Below, one piece after another: positions 28,970 to 38,083 of a stretch of 64,000 nucleotides of DNA; positions within the stretch are counted from its first letter, which is position 1; every line of letters starts with the position of its first letter. Both the position numbers and the translations under genes were made by a program. The notes under the pieces were generated by a model. It had not been told where the DNA came from and ran no database searches. It was given only the letters and a program-made list of their open reading frames with translations. Origin of the DNA: Pseudomonas purpurea (GTDB taxonomy: Bacteria; Pseudomonadota; Gammaproteobacteria; Pseudomonadales; Pseudomonadaceae); the NCBI RefSeq assembly GCF_039908635.1, contig NZ_CP150918.1:1922001-1986000 (forward strand), written 5' to 3'.

Positions 28970-29745
28970 GTTCCGAACTGAAGCCCAACCTGGTTGCGCT
29001 TAATACCATCGTTTACCGCGAGGTCCGGCGTTTTACCCGGATCTGGCCACAGACCTTGCTGCCGCCCGCGATCACCATGGTTCTGTACTTCGTGATCTTC
29101 GGCAACCTGATCGGTCGGCAGATCGGCGACATGGGCGGCTTCACGTACATGGAGTACATCGTGCCGGGGCTGATCATGATGTCGGTGATCACCAACGCCT
29201 ACGGTAACGTGGTCTCAAGCTTCTTTGGCAGCAAATTCCAGCGCTCCATCGAGGAGCTGATGGTTTCACCGGTTTCGCCGCACACCATTCTGATCGGTTA
29301 CACCGTGGGCGGAGTGCTGCGCGGTCTGGCGGTGGGCGTGATCGTGACGCTGCTCTCGCTGTTCTTCACTGACCTGCAAGTGCACCATTTGGGGATTACC
29401 CTGCTGGTGGTGCTGCTGACCGCGACGATTTTCTCGCTACTGGGGTTCATCAACGCCGTTTTTGCACGTAACTTCGACGATATCTCGATTATCCCGACCT
29501 TCGTGCTGACACCGCTGACGTACCTGGGCGGGGTGTTCTACTCCATCAGCCTGCTGCCGCCATTCTGGCAGACCGTATCGCTGGCCAACCCGGTGCTGCA
29601 CATGGTCAACGCATTCCGTTACGGCATCCTGGGCGTCTCGGACATCAAGATCAGCATCGCCATTACCTTCATGCTGGTGGCGACCGTGGTGCTGTACATC
29701 GGTTGCGCACGGCTGCTGGTCAGCGGGCGCGGGATGCGTACCTAA
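28966..29745 (+). CDS. ABC-2 type permease (YadH-like)
   Basis: A 259-residue inner-membrane protein with about six TM segments and the ABC-2 signature near residues 165-200 (NFDDISIIPTFVLTPLTYLGGVFYSI..PPFWQTVSLANPVLHMVN). An early PGLIMMSVITNAYGNVVSSFFGSKFQRSIEELMVSPVS coupling region is also present. It overlaps the ATPase gene by ATGA. ABC-2 exporters move drugs, polysaccharides or lipids; nothing here identifies the substrate. Confidence 0.92.
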   Translation: MSSELKPNLVALNTIVYREVRRFTRIWPQTLLPPAITMVLYFVIFGNLIGRQIGDMGGFTYMEYIVPGLIMMSVITNAYGNVVSSFFGSKFQRSIEELMVSPVSPHTILIGYTVGGVLRGLAVGVIVTLLSLFFTDLQVHHLGITLLVVLLTATIFSLLGFINAVFARNFDDISIIPTFVLTPLTYLGGVFYSISLLPPFWQTVSLANPVLHMVNAFRYGILGVSDIKISIAITFMLVATVVLYIGCARLLVSGRGMRT

Positions 29746-29823
29746 CCTACGGCAAACCCGATCCTTGTGGGCGCGAGCCGGGCGGCGTTCCGATGCTCGC
29801 GATGGCGTCATCCCAGATGCCAC

Positions 29824-29861
29824 ATAAAAAAACGGCCTCCAATTTTTGGAGGCCGTTTTGC
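29824..29861. terminator. bidirectional Rho-independent terminator
   Basis: AAAAAAACGGCCTCCAA-ttt-TTGGAGGCCGTTTT between the convergent permease and DUF2062 genes. Confidence 0.92.
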
Positions 29862-29865
29862 GTTT

Positions 29866-30381
29866 CTACATCCGGCTTTTCTTGCGCCGCTTCCATTGTC
29901 TGCTGACCCACCAGCGCCAGTAGGTCATGGTCATGCAATAGGCGAGGGCGCCAAACACCAGGCCTGCCACCACCGAACCCAGCAAGAACGGTTTCCACAA
30001 TGTCGACAACTCGCCGCTGATCCATTCCCAGGTCAGTTCGTCCGGCAGGGTGCGGGCGGGCACATCCATCAGCCAGGCGCCGGTCTGGTACGTGCAGAAG
30101 AACACCACCGGCATGGTGATCGGGTTGGTCAGCCAGACCAGGCTCACCGCAATCGGAATGTTGCCGCGCACGGATATGGCGAGGATCGCGGCCACCAGCA
30201 TTTGCAGCGGAATCGGCAGGAACGCGGCAAACAACCCTACCGCCATGGCGCGGGCGACGGAGTGCCGGTTGAGGTGCCAGAGGTTTGGGTCATGCAGCAG
30301 GGGGCCGAGAAAGCGTAAGGATTTGTGTTCCCTGATGCTCGTTGGATCTGGCATGTAACGTTTGAATAAGCGCCGTGGCAT
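29866..30381 (-). CDS. DUF2062 domain-containing membrane protein
   Basis: A 171-residue protein with the DUF2062 core: HLNRHSVARAMAVGLFAAFLPIPLQMLVAAILAI (first TM hairpin), IPIAVSLVWLTNPITMPVVFF (second), a WKPFLLGSVVAGLVFGALAYCMT segment, and a basic tail QWKRRKKSRM. The domain is found in small inner-membrane proteins of unknown function. The start at MPRRLFKRYMPDP (30381) is favoured over 30453. It is divergent from comEC. Confidence 0.85.
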   Translation of the reverse strand: MPRRLFKRYMPDPTSIREHKSLRFLGPLLHDPNLWHLNRHSVARAMAVGLFAAFLPIPLQMLVAAILAISVRGNIPIAVSLVWLTNPITMPVVFFCTYQTGAWLMDVPARTLPDELTWEWISGELSTLWKPFLLGSVVAGLVFGALAYCMTMTYWRWWVSRQWKRRKKSRM

Positions 30382-30516
30382 AGGGCTTCTCGGTCGATTC
30401 AGGCGGCAAGTATGCCCGGATTCTAGCGATGGCCAATTCAGACTTTGTGACAATTAATAAATGCACACAGATTTCAGTCGGCTAATCCAAGAGAGGGGAC
30501 TCTCAAGGATGGGCTT

Positions 30517-32754
30517 ATGCGCACAGGGATGTTGGCGCTCGCAGTGGGTCTGTTGACCCTGCGCTTTTTGCCGGTGCTGCCGCCGGTCGGCCTGTTACTG
30601 CTGTTGCCGGTGCTGGCCTTGATGCTGTTGCCGTTTCGCAGTTATCCCTTGGCGTTTTATCTGCTGGGCTTGAGTTGGGCCTGCATCAGCGCCCAGTGGG
30701 CGCTGGATGATCGCCTGGCGTCTGGCCTGGACGGGCAAACCCGTTGGGTCGAAGGGCGAGTGGTGGGGCTGCCGGACATGGATGAGGGCCGGGTGCGTTT
30801 TGAACTGGCCGATGCGCAGTCGCGGCGTGCGCGGTTACCGAGCCTGATGCGGTTGTCCTGGCGTGACGGGCCGCCAATCAATAGCGGTGAGCGTTGGCGG
30901 TTGGCAGTGAAGCTGAACCGCCCCACGGGGTTGCTCAATCCTCAGGCATTCGACTACGACGCCTGGCTGCTGGCGCGACGCATCGGGGCTACCGGGACGG
31001 TCAAGGACGGGCAGTTGTTGCGCCCGGCTCAAGGCGCCTGGCGCGATGGCGTCCGGCAGCGTTTGTCGAGCGTTGATGCGCAAGGCCGGACGGGCGCTCT
31101 GGCGGCATTGGTGCTGGGGGATGGCGGGGGCTTGAGTCGCGAAGACTGGCGCATTCTGCAGGACACCGGAACCGTGCATTTGCTGGTGATTTCCGGGCAG
31201 CACGTCGGCATGCTGGCCGGGTTGGTGTATCTGCTGATTGCCGGGTTGGCCCGTTACGGGTTGTGGCCGACGCGCTGGCCCTGGCTGCCGTGGGCCTGCG
31301 GACTGGCCTTTGCGGCGGCGCTGGGCTACGGCTTGCTGGCGGGGTTCGAAGTGCCGGTGCGCAGGGCCTGTGTGATGATCGGCCTGGTGCTGCTGTGGCG
31401 TTTGCGCTTTCGCCATCTGGGCGCCTGGTGGCCGTTGTTGCTGGCCCTCGATGCGGTGTTGTTGCTTGAGCCGCTGGCCAGTTTGCAACCCGGTTTCTGG
31501 TTGTCATTTGCGGCGGTGGCGGTGTTGATCTTCACCTTCAGCGGCCGTTTGGGTGCGTGGCGCTGGTGGCAGACCTGGACCCGCGCTCAATGGCTGATCG
31601 CGATTGGCTTGTGTCCGCTGCTGTTGGCGCTCGGGTTGCCCATCAGCCCTGGCGGGCCACTCGCCAATCTGCTGGCCGTGCCCTGGATCAGCCTGATGGT
31701 GTTGCCACTGGCGTTGTTGGGGACATTACTGCTGCCGTTGCCCTATGTTGGTGAGGGACTGCTCTGGGTGGCTGGCGGTTCGCTCGATCTGTTGTTCAGT
31801 GCCTTGGGGTACATGGCCGGATATGTTCCGGCCTGGGTCCCGCCGATGTTGCCGCTGTGGGTCCTGGGGATCAGTGCGCTGGGAGCCTTTCTATTATTGT
31901 TGCCCAAGGGTGTGCCGTTGCGCGTGTTGGGTTGGCCGATGCTGTTGTTAATCGTGTTTGCCCCGCTCAGTCGTGTACCCGAGGGGCGCGCGGAAATCTG
32001 GCAACTGGATGTCGGTCAGGGGTTGGCGATTCTCGTCCGCACGCGCCACCACGCAATGCTCTACGACGCGGGACCGCGTTTTGGAGCCTTCGACCTGGGT
32101 GAGCGAGTGGTGCTGCCGTCGCTGCGCAAGTTGGGGGTCAAGAAGCTCGATCTCATGCTGCTCAGCCATGCCGATGCCGATCACGCGGGAGGTGCTGGTG
32201 CGGTCATGCGCGGATTGCCGGTGGGCCATGTGCTCAGTGGCGACCCGGCCGCGCTGCCTGCCGAACTGCTTGCCCAGGGTTGTGAAAGCGGCAAGCGCTG
32301 GGAGTGGGACGGGGTGCGTTTTGCATTGTGGCAGTGGTCCGACGCCCGGGAGAGCAATCAGCGCTCCTGTGTCTTGCAGGTCGAGGCCAATGGAGAACGC
32401 TTGCTGCTGACCGGCGACATCGATGCTTTCGCTGAGCGGGAATTGCTCGACAGTCCGTTGGCGGTGACCACGCACTGGTTGCAGGCACCGCACCACGGCA
32501 GTCGCAGTTCGTCATCGATGCCCATGCTGGTGGCGCTCGCGCCCAGGGTCGTGCTGATTTCCCGTGGGCACGGCAACGCTTTCGGGCATCCCCATCCGCA
32601 GGTCATGGCGCGTTATCGGCGGTTGGGGATGGCGATTTATGACAGCGCCGAACACGGTGCCTTGCGTCTGCAATTAGGCGACTACCTGCACAGGCCCGAA
32701 GCCCTGCGCGAGCAGGCACGGTTCTGGCGTGAGCGCCCCGGCGTGGATCCATAA
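30517..32754 (+). CDS. comEC: DNA internalization protein ComEC/Rec2
   Basis: A 745-residue polytopic protein that forms the inner-membrane channel for single-stranded DNA in transformation. It has N-terminal TMs (residues 1-60) and an OB-like segment (TRWVEGRVVGLPDMDEGRVRFEL). The competence membrane domain follows (DTGTVHLLVISGQHVGMLAGLVYLL, then many TMs to about 490). The C-terminal metallo-beta-lactamase-like domain has QLDVGQGLAILV, the metal motif SHADADHAGGAG and PHHGSRSSSS. All domains are intact and full length. It opens the comEC-exbB-exbD-lpxK group, a gene order known from P. aeruginosa. Confidence 0.95.
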   Translation: MRTGMLALAVGLLTLRFLPVLPPVGLLLLLPVLALMLLPFRSYPLAFYLLGLSWACISAQWALDDRLASGLDGQTRWVEGRVVGLPDMDEGRVRFELADAQSRRARLPSLMRLSWRDGPPINSGERWRLAVKLNRPTGLLNPQAFDYDAWLLARRIGATGTVKDGQLLRPAQGAWRDGVRQRLSSVDAQGRTGALAALVLGDGGGLSREDWRILQDTGTVHLLVISGQHVGMLAGLVYLLIAGLARYGLWPTRWPWLPWACGLAFAAALGYGLLAGFEVPVRRACVMIGLVLLWRLRFRHLGAWWPLLLALDAVLLLEPLASLQPGFWLSFAAVAVLIFTFSGRLGAWRWWQTWTRAQWLIAIGLCPLLLALGLPISPGGPLANLLAVPWISLMVLPLALLGTLLLPLPYVGEGLLWVAGGSLDLLFSALGYMAGYVPAWVPPMLPLWVLGISALGAFLLLLPKGVPLRVLGWPMLLLIVFAPLSRVPEGRAEIWQLDVGQGLAILVRTRHHAMLYDAGPRFGAFDLGERVVLPSLRKLGVKKLDLMLLSHADADHAGGAGAVMRGLPVGHVLSGDPAALPAELLAQGCESGKRWEWDGVRFALWQWSDARESNQRSCVLQVEANGERLLLTGDIDAFAERELLDSPLAVTTHWLQAPHHGSRSSSSMPMLVALAPRVVLISRGHGNAFGHPHPQVMARYRRLGMAIYDSAEHGALRLQLGDYLHRPEALREQARFWRERPGVDP

Positions 32755-32852
32755 CCGAGGGCTATTAAAGCCGGACGACATGCGACATCACGCTCTTCGG
32801 TGCGCCGACCCCCTATGTTAGAGTGGCGCACTTTTTCGAGGGGACTGTCACT

Positions 32853-33488
32853 GTGTGGGAATTGGTCAAATCCGGCGGCTGGATGATGCTGCCGATCATT
32901 CTGAGTTCCATCGCGGCAATGGCGATTGTCGCCGAGCGTCTCTGGACCCTGCGAGCCAGTCGTGTGACCCCGGAGCACTTGCTCGGGCAGGTCTGGGTAT
33001 GGATCAAGGACAAGCAGCTCAATAAAGACAAGCTCAAGGAACTGCGTGCCAACTCACCGTTGGGCGAGATCCTGGCGGCGGGCCTTGCGAACTCCAAGCA
33101 TGGTCGCGAGATCATGAAAGAGTGCATTGAAGAGGCTGCGGCCCGGGTGATCCACGAGCTCGAACGCTACATCAACGCGCTGGGCACCATTGCGGCCATG
33201 GCGCCGTTGCTTGGCTTGCTGGGCACGGTGCTGGGCATGATCGATATCTTCAGTGCGTTCATGGGGTCGGGCATGAGTACCAACGCGGCCGTACTGGCCG
33301 GTGGTATTTCCAAAGCCCTGATCACCACGGCGGCGGGCCTGATGGTCGGTATTCCGTCGGTGTTCTTCCACCGGTTCCTGCAACGGCGCATCGATGAACT
33401 CGTCGTGGGCATGGAGCAGGAAGCGATCAAGCTGGTCGAAGTGGTGCAGGGCGACCGTGACGTTGATCTGGCCGAGGGCAAAGCGTGA
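32853..33488 (+). CDS. exbB: MotA/TolQ/ExbB proton-channel family protein
   Basis: A 211-residue inner-membrane protein with three TM helices. These are WELVKSGGWMMLPIILSSIAAMAIVAERLW (about 2-30), LGTIAAMAPLLGLLGTVLGMIDIFSAF (about 110-140), and ALITTAAGLMVGIPSVFFHRFLQRR (about 155-180). Together they form the TolQ/ExbB fold with the proton-path Thr residues. The start is probably GTG 32853 after CGAGGGGA; an upstream GTG at 32823 is open but not conserved. The stop overlaps the ExbD gene. The pair energises an unknown envelope process; proximity to lpxK suggests envelope biogenesis. exbB is a family name, not a claim of TonB coupling. Confidence 0.9.
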   Translation: MWELVKSGGWMMLPIILSSIAAMAIVAERLWTLRASRVTPEHLLGQVWVWIKDKQLNKDKLKELRANSPLGEILAAGLANSKHGREIMKECIEEAAARVIHELERYINALGTIAAMAPLLGLLGTVLGMIDIFSAFMGSGMSTNAAVLAGGISKALITTAAGLMVGIPSVFFHRFLQRRIDELVVGMEQEAIKLVEVVQGDRDVDLAEGKA

Positions 33489-33913
33489 AATTCCGCCGTA
33501 AGCAACGGGAGAACGTGGATATCAACCTCGCGTCGTTGATCGACGTGGTGTTTATCCTGCTGCTGTTTTTCGTCGTGACGACCACCTTCACCCGTGAAAC
33601 CCAGCTGCGTGTTGACTTGCCGGAAGCGGTCAGCGGCTCGCCCGCCGAAGACCAGCAGGTCAAACAGATGGACATTGCCATCAGCGCCGAAGGTGTGTTT
33701 TCGGTGAATAACCAGTTGTTGCCCAAGAGTGACCTGGCCAGCCTGATCGACGCGTTGCAGAAAGAATCCGGCGGCGACACCAATCTGCCGTTGTCCATCA
33801 GCGCTGACGGCAAGACCCAGCACCAGGCGGTTATCACCGCGATGGACGCCGCGGGCAAGCTCGGGTTTACGCACTTGCGCATGACCACGGTCGAGGCGGC
33901 GCCGGCACCCTGA
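33485..33913 (+). CDS. exbD: ExbD/TolR family protein
   Basis: A 142-residue protein with one TM ([22 protein letters not shown], about 16-37) carrying the essential Asp of ExbD/TolR in [10 protein letters not shown] periplasmic domain follows, including a segment rich in polar residues (about 50-135). It overlaps the upstream channel gene by four bases and shares its last base with the lpxK ATG, so the three are translationally coupled. It is the partner of the ExbB-like protein. Confidence 0.92.
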   Translation: MKFRRKQRENVDINLASLIDVVFILLLFFVVTTTFTRETQLRVDLPEAVSGSPAEDQQVKQMDIAISAEGVFSVNNQLLPKSDLASLIDALQKESGGDTNLPLSISADGKTQHQAVITAMDAAGKLGFTHLRMTTVEAAPAP

Positions 33914-34923
33914 TGGCCATGTCCGATCGATTGCTCGCCGCCTGGTACGCCGGTCATCCGGCGTTGAAGCTGTTGCAGCCGCTGGAGTGGCTGTACCGGC
34001 GCGTGGTCACGCGCAAGCGTGAGCGTTTCCTGGCGGGCGAAGGTGAGATCTACCAGCCTGCGGTGCCGTTGATCGTGGTGGGTAACATCACCGTGGGCGG
34101 CACCGGCAAGACGCCGCTGATCCTGTGGATGATCGAACATTGCCAGCGTAGCGGCCTGCGGGTCGGGGTGGTCAGTCGGGGTTACGGCGCCAAACCGCTG
34201 CAATTGCCGTGGCGAGTCGAGGCGGATCAAACAGCCGACACGACGGGTGACGAGCCGCTGCTGATCGTCCAGCGCACGGGGGTGTCGTTGATGATCGACC
34301 CGGATCGCAGCCGTGCGGTGCAAGCCTTGCTTGAGGCTGAGCCGCTGGACCTGATCCTCTCCGACGATGGCATGCAGCACTACCGCTTGGCGCGGGACCT
34401 CGAACTGGTGCTGATCGACGCCGCGCGCGGTCTGGGCAATCGGCGCTGTTTGCCGGCAGGGCCCTTGCGTGAGCCGGTCGAGCGCCTGCAAAGCGTCGAT
34501 GCGGTGCTGTACAACGGCGCCACGGCGGATCGCGACGACGGGTTTGCCTTCCAGCTACAGCCCACCGCGCTGGTCAATCTGCTGACCGGCGAACGCTGCC
34601 CCCTGGACCACTTCCCAGCCGGCCAGGCCTTGCACGCGGTGGCCGGGATCGGCAACCCGCAACGTTTCTTCACTACCCTTGAAACGCTACACTGGCGACC
34701 TGTTCCCCATGCTTTTGCCGACCACGCCGAGTACAGCGCGGCGGCCTTGAATTTTACGCCGGCATTGCCCTTGGTGATGACCGAGAAAGACGCGGTGAAG
34801 TGCCGTGCCTTCGCGATGGCGCACTGGTGGTATCTGGCGGTCGACGCGACGCCATCACCGGCCTTCGTGGCCTGGTTCGATACGCAGTTGATGCGCCTGT
34901 TGCCTGCACGGCTTTTGCCTTAA
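33913..34923 (+). CDS. lpxK: tetraacyldisaccharide 4'-kinase
   Basis: LpxK phosphorylates the 4' position of the lipid A disaccharide precursor at the inner membrane. The 336-residue product has a membrane-proximal N-terminal helix ([17 protein letters not shown]), the P-loop [19 protein letters not shown] (about residues 55-73), [26 protein letters not shown] and the late [10 protein letters not shown] motif. The start is ATG 33913 (or ATG 33919). Normal length. It lies in the standard pseudomonad order before the Trm112-like gene and kdsB. Confidence 0.96.
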   Translation: MAMSDRLLAAWYAGHPALKLLQPLEWLYRRVVTRKRERFLAGEGEIYQPAVPLIVVGNITVGGTGKTPLILWMIEHCQRSGLRVGVVSRGYGAKPLQLPWRVEADQTADTTGDEPLLIVQRTGVSLMIDPDRSRAVQALLEAEPLDLILSDDGMQHYRLARDLELVLIDAARGLGNRRCLPAGPLREPVERLQSVDAVLYNGATADRDDGFAFQLQPTALVNLLTGERCPLDHFPAGQALHAVAGIGNPQRFFTTLETLHWRPVPHAFADHAEYSAAALNFTPALPLVMTEKDAVKCRAFAMAHWWYLAVDATPSPAFVAWFDTQLMRLLPARLLP

Positions 34924-34949
34924 CAACGCTTTTTATCCAGGGAATTCTC

Positions 34950-35135
34950 ATGGACACCAAATTGCTCGACATCCTCGCCTGCCCGATCTGCAAAGGCCCG
35001 CTCAAGCTCAGCGCCGACAAAACCGAGCTGATCAGCAAAGGCGCTGGCCTGGCGTTTCCGATTCGCGATGGCATCCCGGTCATGCTCGAAAGCGAAGCCC
35101 GTACCCTGACCACTGACGAGCGTCTGGATAAATGA
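34950..35135 (+). CDS. Trm112 family protein (YcaR-like)
   Basis: A 61-residue protein: [18 protein letters not shown], ending [16 protein letters not shown], matching YcaR/Trm112-like proteins. Only one Cys pair (C11, C14) of the zinc ribbon is present, usual for the bacterial form. In eukaryotes Trm112 activates methyltransferases; the bacterial role is unclear. A GGGAATT site precedes the ATG. The stop overlaps the kdsB ATG (35132), tying it to LPS sugar synthesis genes. Confidence 0.93.
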   Translation: MDTKLLDILACPICKGPLKLSADKTELISKGAGLAFPIRDGIPVMLESEARTLTTDERLDK

Positions 35136-35896
35136 CCACAGCCTTCACCGTCGTTATTCCCTCGCGCTTTGCTTCCACACGTTTGCCGGGCAAGCCGCTG
35201 CAAATGATTGCCGGCAAGCCGATGATCCAGCACGTCTGGGAACAGGCCTGCAAAAGCAGCGCCGAGCGTGTGGTCGTGGCCACCGATGATGCGCGCATCG
35301 TCGAGGCTTGCCAGGCGTTTGGCGCGCAAGTGGTGATGACCCGGGTTGATCACAACTCCGGTACCGACCGTCTGGCTGAAGTCGCTGCTCAATTGGGCCT
35401 GGCGCCGGACGCCATTGTGGTCAACGTGCAGGGTGACGAGCCGTTGATTCCGCCGGTGGTGATCGATCAGGTGGCCGCGAACCTGGCCGCCCATGCCGAA
35501 GCGCGCATGGCCACCCTGGCTGAGCCGATCGAAGACGTTGAAAGCCTGTTCAATCCCAACGTGGTCAAGGTCGTCAGCGACCTGAACGGGCTGGCGCTGA
35601 CCTTCAGCCGCGCCACCTTGCCGTGGGCGCGGGACGATTTCGCCAAGAGCCGCGAACAATTGCCGGCCGGCGTGCCGTATCGCCGCCACATCGGGATCTA
35701 CGCCTACCGTGCCGGTTTCCTGCATGACTTCGTCAGCTGGGGCCCGTGCTGGCTGGAAAACACCGAATGCCTGGAGCAACTGCGTGCGTTGTGGCACGGC
35801 GTGCGGATTCACGTTGCCGACGCGGTGATCGCGCCGCCAGCCGGCGTTGATACCTTTGAAGACCTTGAGCGCGTCCGTCGCCTGCTGGAGGCCTGA
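35132..35896 (+). CDS. kdsB: 3-deoxy-manno-octulosonate cytidylyltransferase
   Basis: KdsB makes CMP-Kdo for the LPS inner core. The 254-residue product has the nucleotide-binding start [17 protein letters not shown], the [21 protein letters not shown] strand, [13 protein letters not shown], and the C-terminal [29 protein letters not shown]. Length and motifs are complete. It overlaps genes on both sides (35132-35135 and at 35896). Confidence 0.97.
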   Translation: MTTAFTVVIPSRFASTRLPGKPLQMIAGKPMIQHVWEQACKSSAERVVVATDDARIVEACQAFGAQVVMTRVDHNSGTDRLAEVAAQLGLAPDAIVVNVQGDEPLIPPVVIDQVAANLAAHAEARMATLAEPIEDVESLFNPNVVKVVSDLNGLALTFSRATLPWARDDFAKSREQLPAGVPYRRHIGIYAYRAGFLHDFVSWGPCWLENTECLEQLRALWHGVRIHVADAVIAPPAGVDTFEDLERVRRLLEA

Positions 35897-36360
35897 TGCG
35901 GGTTCTGTTCGTCTGCCTGGGCAACATTTGCCGCTCGCCCACGGCCGAAGGCGTGTTGCGTCACAAGCTGCGTGAAGCAGGGTTGGCCGATCAGGTCGAA
36001 GTCGCTTCCGCAGGCACTGGCGACTGGCACGTCGGCAAGGCACCGGACAAACGCAGCCAGGCGGCCGCGCTGCGCCGGGGCTACGACTTGTCGGCCCAAC
36101 GTGCCCAACAAGTGAGTCGTGCCGACTTTTCAAGCTACGACCTGATCCTCGCCATGGACCAGAGCAACCTGCGCAATCTCAAGGCGTTGCAGCCGGCCAA
36201 GGGCAGGGCAGAGCTGGACCTGTTCCTGCGCCGCTATGAGTCGGTTGTGGATGAAGTTCCGGACCCGTACTACGACGGCGATCAAGGTTTTGAGCAGGTG
36301 CTGGACCTGATCGAGCGCGCCAGCGATCTGCTGGTGATTGAATTGAAGGGACGCTTATGA
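35896..36360 (+). CDS. low-molecular-weight protein-tyrosine phosphatase
   Basis: A 154-residue enzyme with the P-loop VCLGNICRSPTAEG (nucleophile Cys7, Arg13) right at the N-terminus. The acid loop DPYYDGDQGFEQVLDLIERA (about 128-147) supplies the general acid Asp. In Gram-negative bacteria these often dephosphorylate tyrosine kinases of exopolysaccharide systems; no such kinase is nearby. It overlaps kdsB and murB at its ends. Confidence 0.93.
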   Translation: MRVLFVCLGNICRSPTAEGVLRHKLREAGLADQVEVASAGTGDWHVGKAPDKRSQAAALRRGYDLSAQRAQQVSRADFSSYDLILAMDQSNLRNLKALQPAKGRAELDLFLRRYESVVDEVPDPYYDGDQGFEQVLDLIERASDLLVIELKGRL

Positions 36361-37376
36361 CTTTGCACCTGCACTCGCAGGTTTCACTCAAGCCGTTCAA
36401 CAGCTTTGGTGTGGATGTTCGTGCTCAGCTGTTCGCCGAGGCCCACAGCGATGCCGATGTGCGCGAGGCGCTGGCTTACTCGGCCGCGCACGCCGTGCCG
36501 TTGCTGGTGATCGGTGGTGGCAGCAACCTGCTGCTGACAGCGGATATCCCGGCACTGGTACTGCGTATGGCCACGCGGGGCATTCGGGTGATCAGTGACG
36601 ATGGCCACCAGGTGGTGATCGAGGCCGAGGCCGGGGAAACCTGGCATCCATTCGTCCAGTGGACGTTGGCGCAGGGTCTGTCGGGCCTTGAGAACCTCAG
36701 CCTGATCCCCGGCACTGTGGGTGCGGCACCGATGCAGAACATCGGCGCCTACGGGGTCGAAATCAAGGATGTGTTTGTCGGGCTGACCGCGCTGGATCGC
36801 CAGACCGGCGAGCTGCGGGACTTCACGTTGGCTGACTGCAACTTCGCCTACCGTGACAGCGTGTTCAAGCAGCAGGTGGGTCGCTGGTTGATTCTGCGGG
36901 TGCGCTTTGCCCTCGACCGCGTCGAGCATTTGCACCTGGAATACGGCCCGGTGCGTCAGCGCCTGACCGAGCAAGGCATCGATCATCCGACGGCGACAGA
37001 TGTCAGCCGGGCGATATGCAGCATCCGCAGCGAAAAACTTCCGGACCCTGCCGTGCTCGGCAATGCCGGCAGTTTCTTCAAGAACCCGTTGGTGTCGGCA
37101 GTGCTGGCGGCTGAGATCAGGCTCGCCCACCCAGGGTTGATCGGCTATCCGCAACCGGATGGCACCGTCAAGCTGGCGGCGGGCTGGTTGATCGAGCAGG
37201 CCGGCTGGAAGGGCTTCCGTGACGGTGACGCCGGCGTACATCGCTTGCAGTCGCTGGTGCTGGTCAACTACGGCGCGGCGACCGGGCTGCAGTTGTTGAA
37301 CCTGGCGCAGCGCATCCAGAAAGACATTGCCGAACGTTTCAATGTCGAGCTGGAAATGGAGCCAAACCAGTATTGA
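36357..37376 (+). CDS. murB: UDP-N-acetylenolpyruvoylglucosamine reductase
   Basis: MurB reduces UDP-GlcNAc-enolpyruvate to UDP-MurNAc with NADPH and FAD. The 339-residue product begins with NSFGVDVRAQLFAEA. It contains the FAD-binding VIGGGSNLLL, the SLIPGTVGAAPMQNIGAYG loop, NFAYRDSVFK, and NAGSFFKNP with the catalytic Ser. It is a type I MurB by length. It is the last gene of the lpxK-kdsB group and is followed by a terminator. Confidence 0.97.
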   Translation: MTLHLHSQVSLKPFNSFGVDVRAQLFAEAHSDADVREALAYSAAHAVPLLVIGGGSNLLLTADIPALVLRMATRGIRVISDDGHQVVIEAEAGETWHPFVQWTLAQGLSGLENLSLIPGTVGAAPMQNIGAYGVEIKDVFVGLTALDRQTGELRDFTLADCNFAYRDSVFKQQVGRWLILRVRFALDRVEHLHLEYGPVRQRLTEQGIDHPTATDVSRAICSIRSEKLPDPAVLGNAGSFFKNPLVSAVLAAEIRLAHPGLIGYPQPDGTVKLAAGWLIEQAGWKGFRDGDAGVHRLQSLVLVNYGAATGLQLLNLAQRIQKDIAERFNVELEMEPNQY

Positions 37377-37399
37377 GCTAAGCTTCAGTGCGTCATCCA

Positions 37400-37434
37400 G
37401 AGCCCTGCATACCCTCGGTTGCAGGGCTTTTTTG
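37400..37434 (+). terminator. Rho-independent terminator after murB
   Basis: AGCCCTGCA-taccctcggt-TGCAGGGCT followed by TTTTTT, about 25 bp past the murB stop. Confidence 0.88.
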
Positions 37435-37612
37435 TTAATGCGGCGTTAACTTGGCCTGCTAACGATGCCGGTGTTTGCTTCACACAAGGCCCGGTGACGA
37501 TCCTTCGTCACAAGAGAGCCCATTAGCTTGAGCCGATCTGCGTGTTCCGAACCGTTGCAACAGCGCGGCAGATTGCTCGACCCCATAACCACCGAACGAT
37601 GCGGGCGTGCCC

Positions 37613-38083
37613 ATGATTACCCTGAAGCTCAATGGTCAAGACCATCAACTCGATGTCAGCGAGGACATGCCGCTGCTTTGGGCTATCCGCGACGTGGTCG
37701 GCTACAGCGGCACCAAGTTTGGTTGCGGGCTGGGCCTGTGCGGCGCTTGCACCATTCACATCGATGGCGCACCGGCGCGCAGTTGCATCACGCCGATTGG
37801 TTCAGTGAAGGGGCAGGATGTCAGCACCATCGACAACCTGCACAGCGACCCGGTCGGGCAGGTGGTCCAGCAAGCGTGGCTGGATACGGCGGTTGCGCAG
37901 TGCGGCTTTTGCCAGGGTGGGCAGATCATGTCGGCCACTGCGCTCCTCAAAATCAATCCCAGCCCCAGCGATGAACAGATCGAAGAGGCGATGGTCGGCA
38001 ACATCTGCCGCTGCGGTACTTACAACCGCATCAAAACGGCGATTCGCCAGGCCGCCACGCATTTGCAGGAGGCCAAGGCATGA
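37613..38083 (+). CDS. (2Fe-2S)-binding subunit of a molybdenum hydroxylase (IorA-like)
   Basis: A 156-residue two-cluster ferredoxin-like subunit. The plant-type [2Fe-2S] ligands are C38, C43, C46 and C58 (KFGCGLGLCGACTIHI..SCIT). The second cluster ligands are C97, C100, C132 and C134 (QCGFCQGGQIM..NICRCGTYNRI). It transfers electrons from the Moco subunit encoded directly downstream (ATGA overlap at 38080). The family includes isoquinoline 1-oxidoreductase and aldehyde dehydrogenases. The ATG at 37613 is preferred over GTG at 37607. Confidence 0.92.
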   Translation: MITLKLNGQDHQLDVSEDMPLLWAIRDVVGYSGTKFGCGLGLCGACTIHIDGAPARSCITPIGSVKGQDVSTIDNLHSDPVGQVVQQAWLDTAVAQCGFCQGGQIMSATALLKINPSPSDEQIEEAMVGNICRCGTYNRIKTAIRQAATHLQEAKA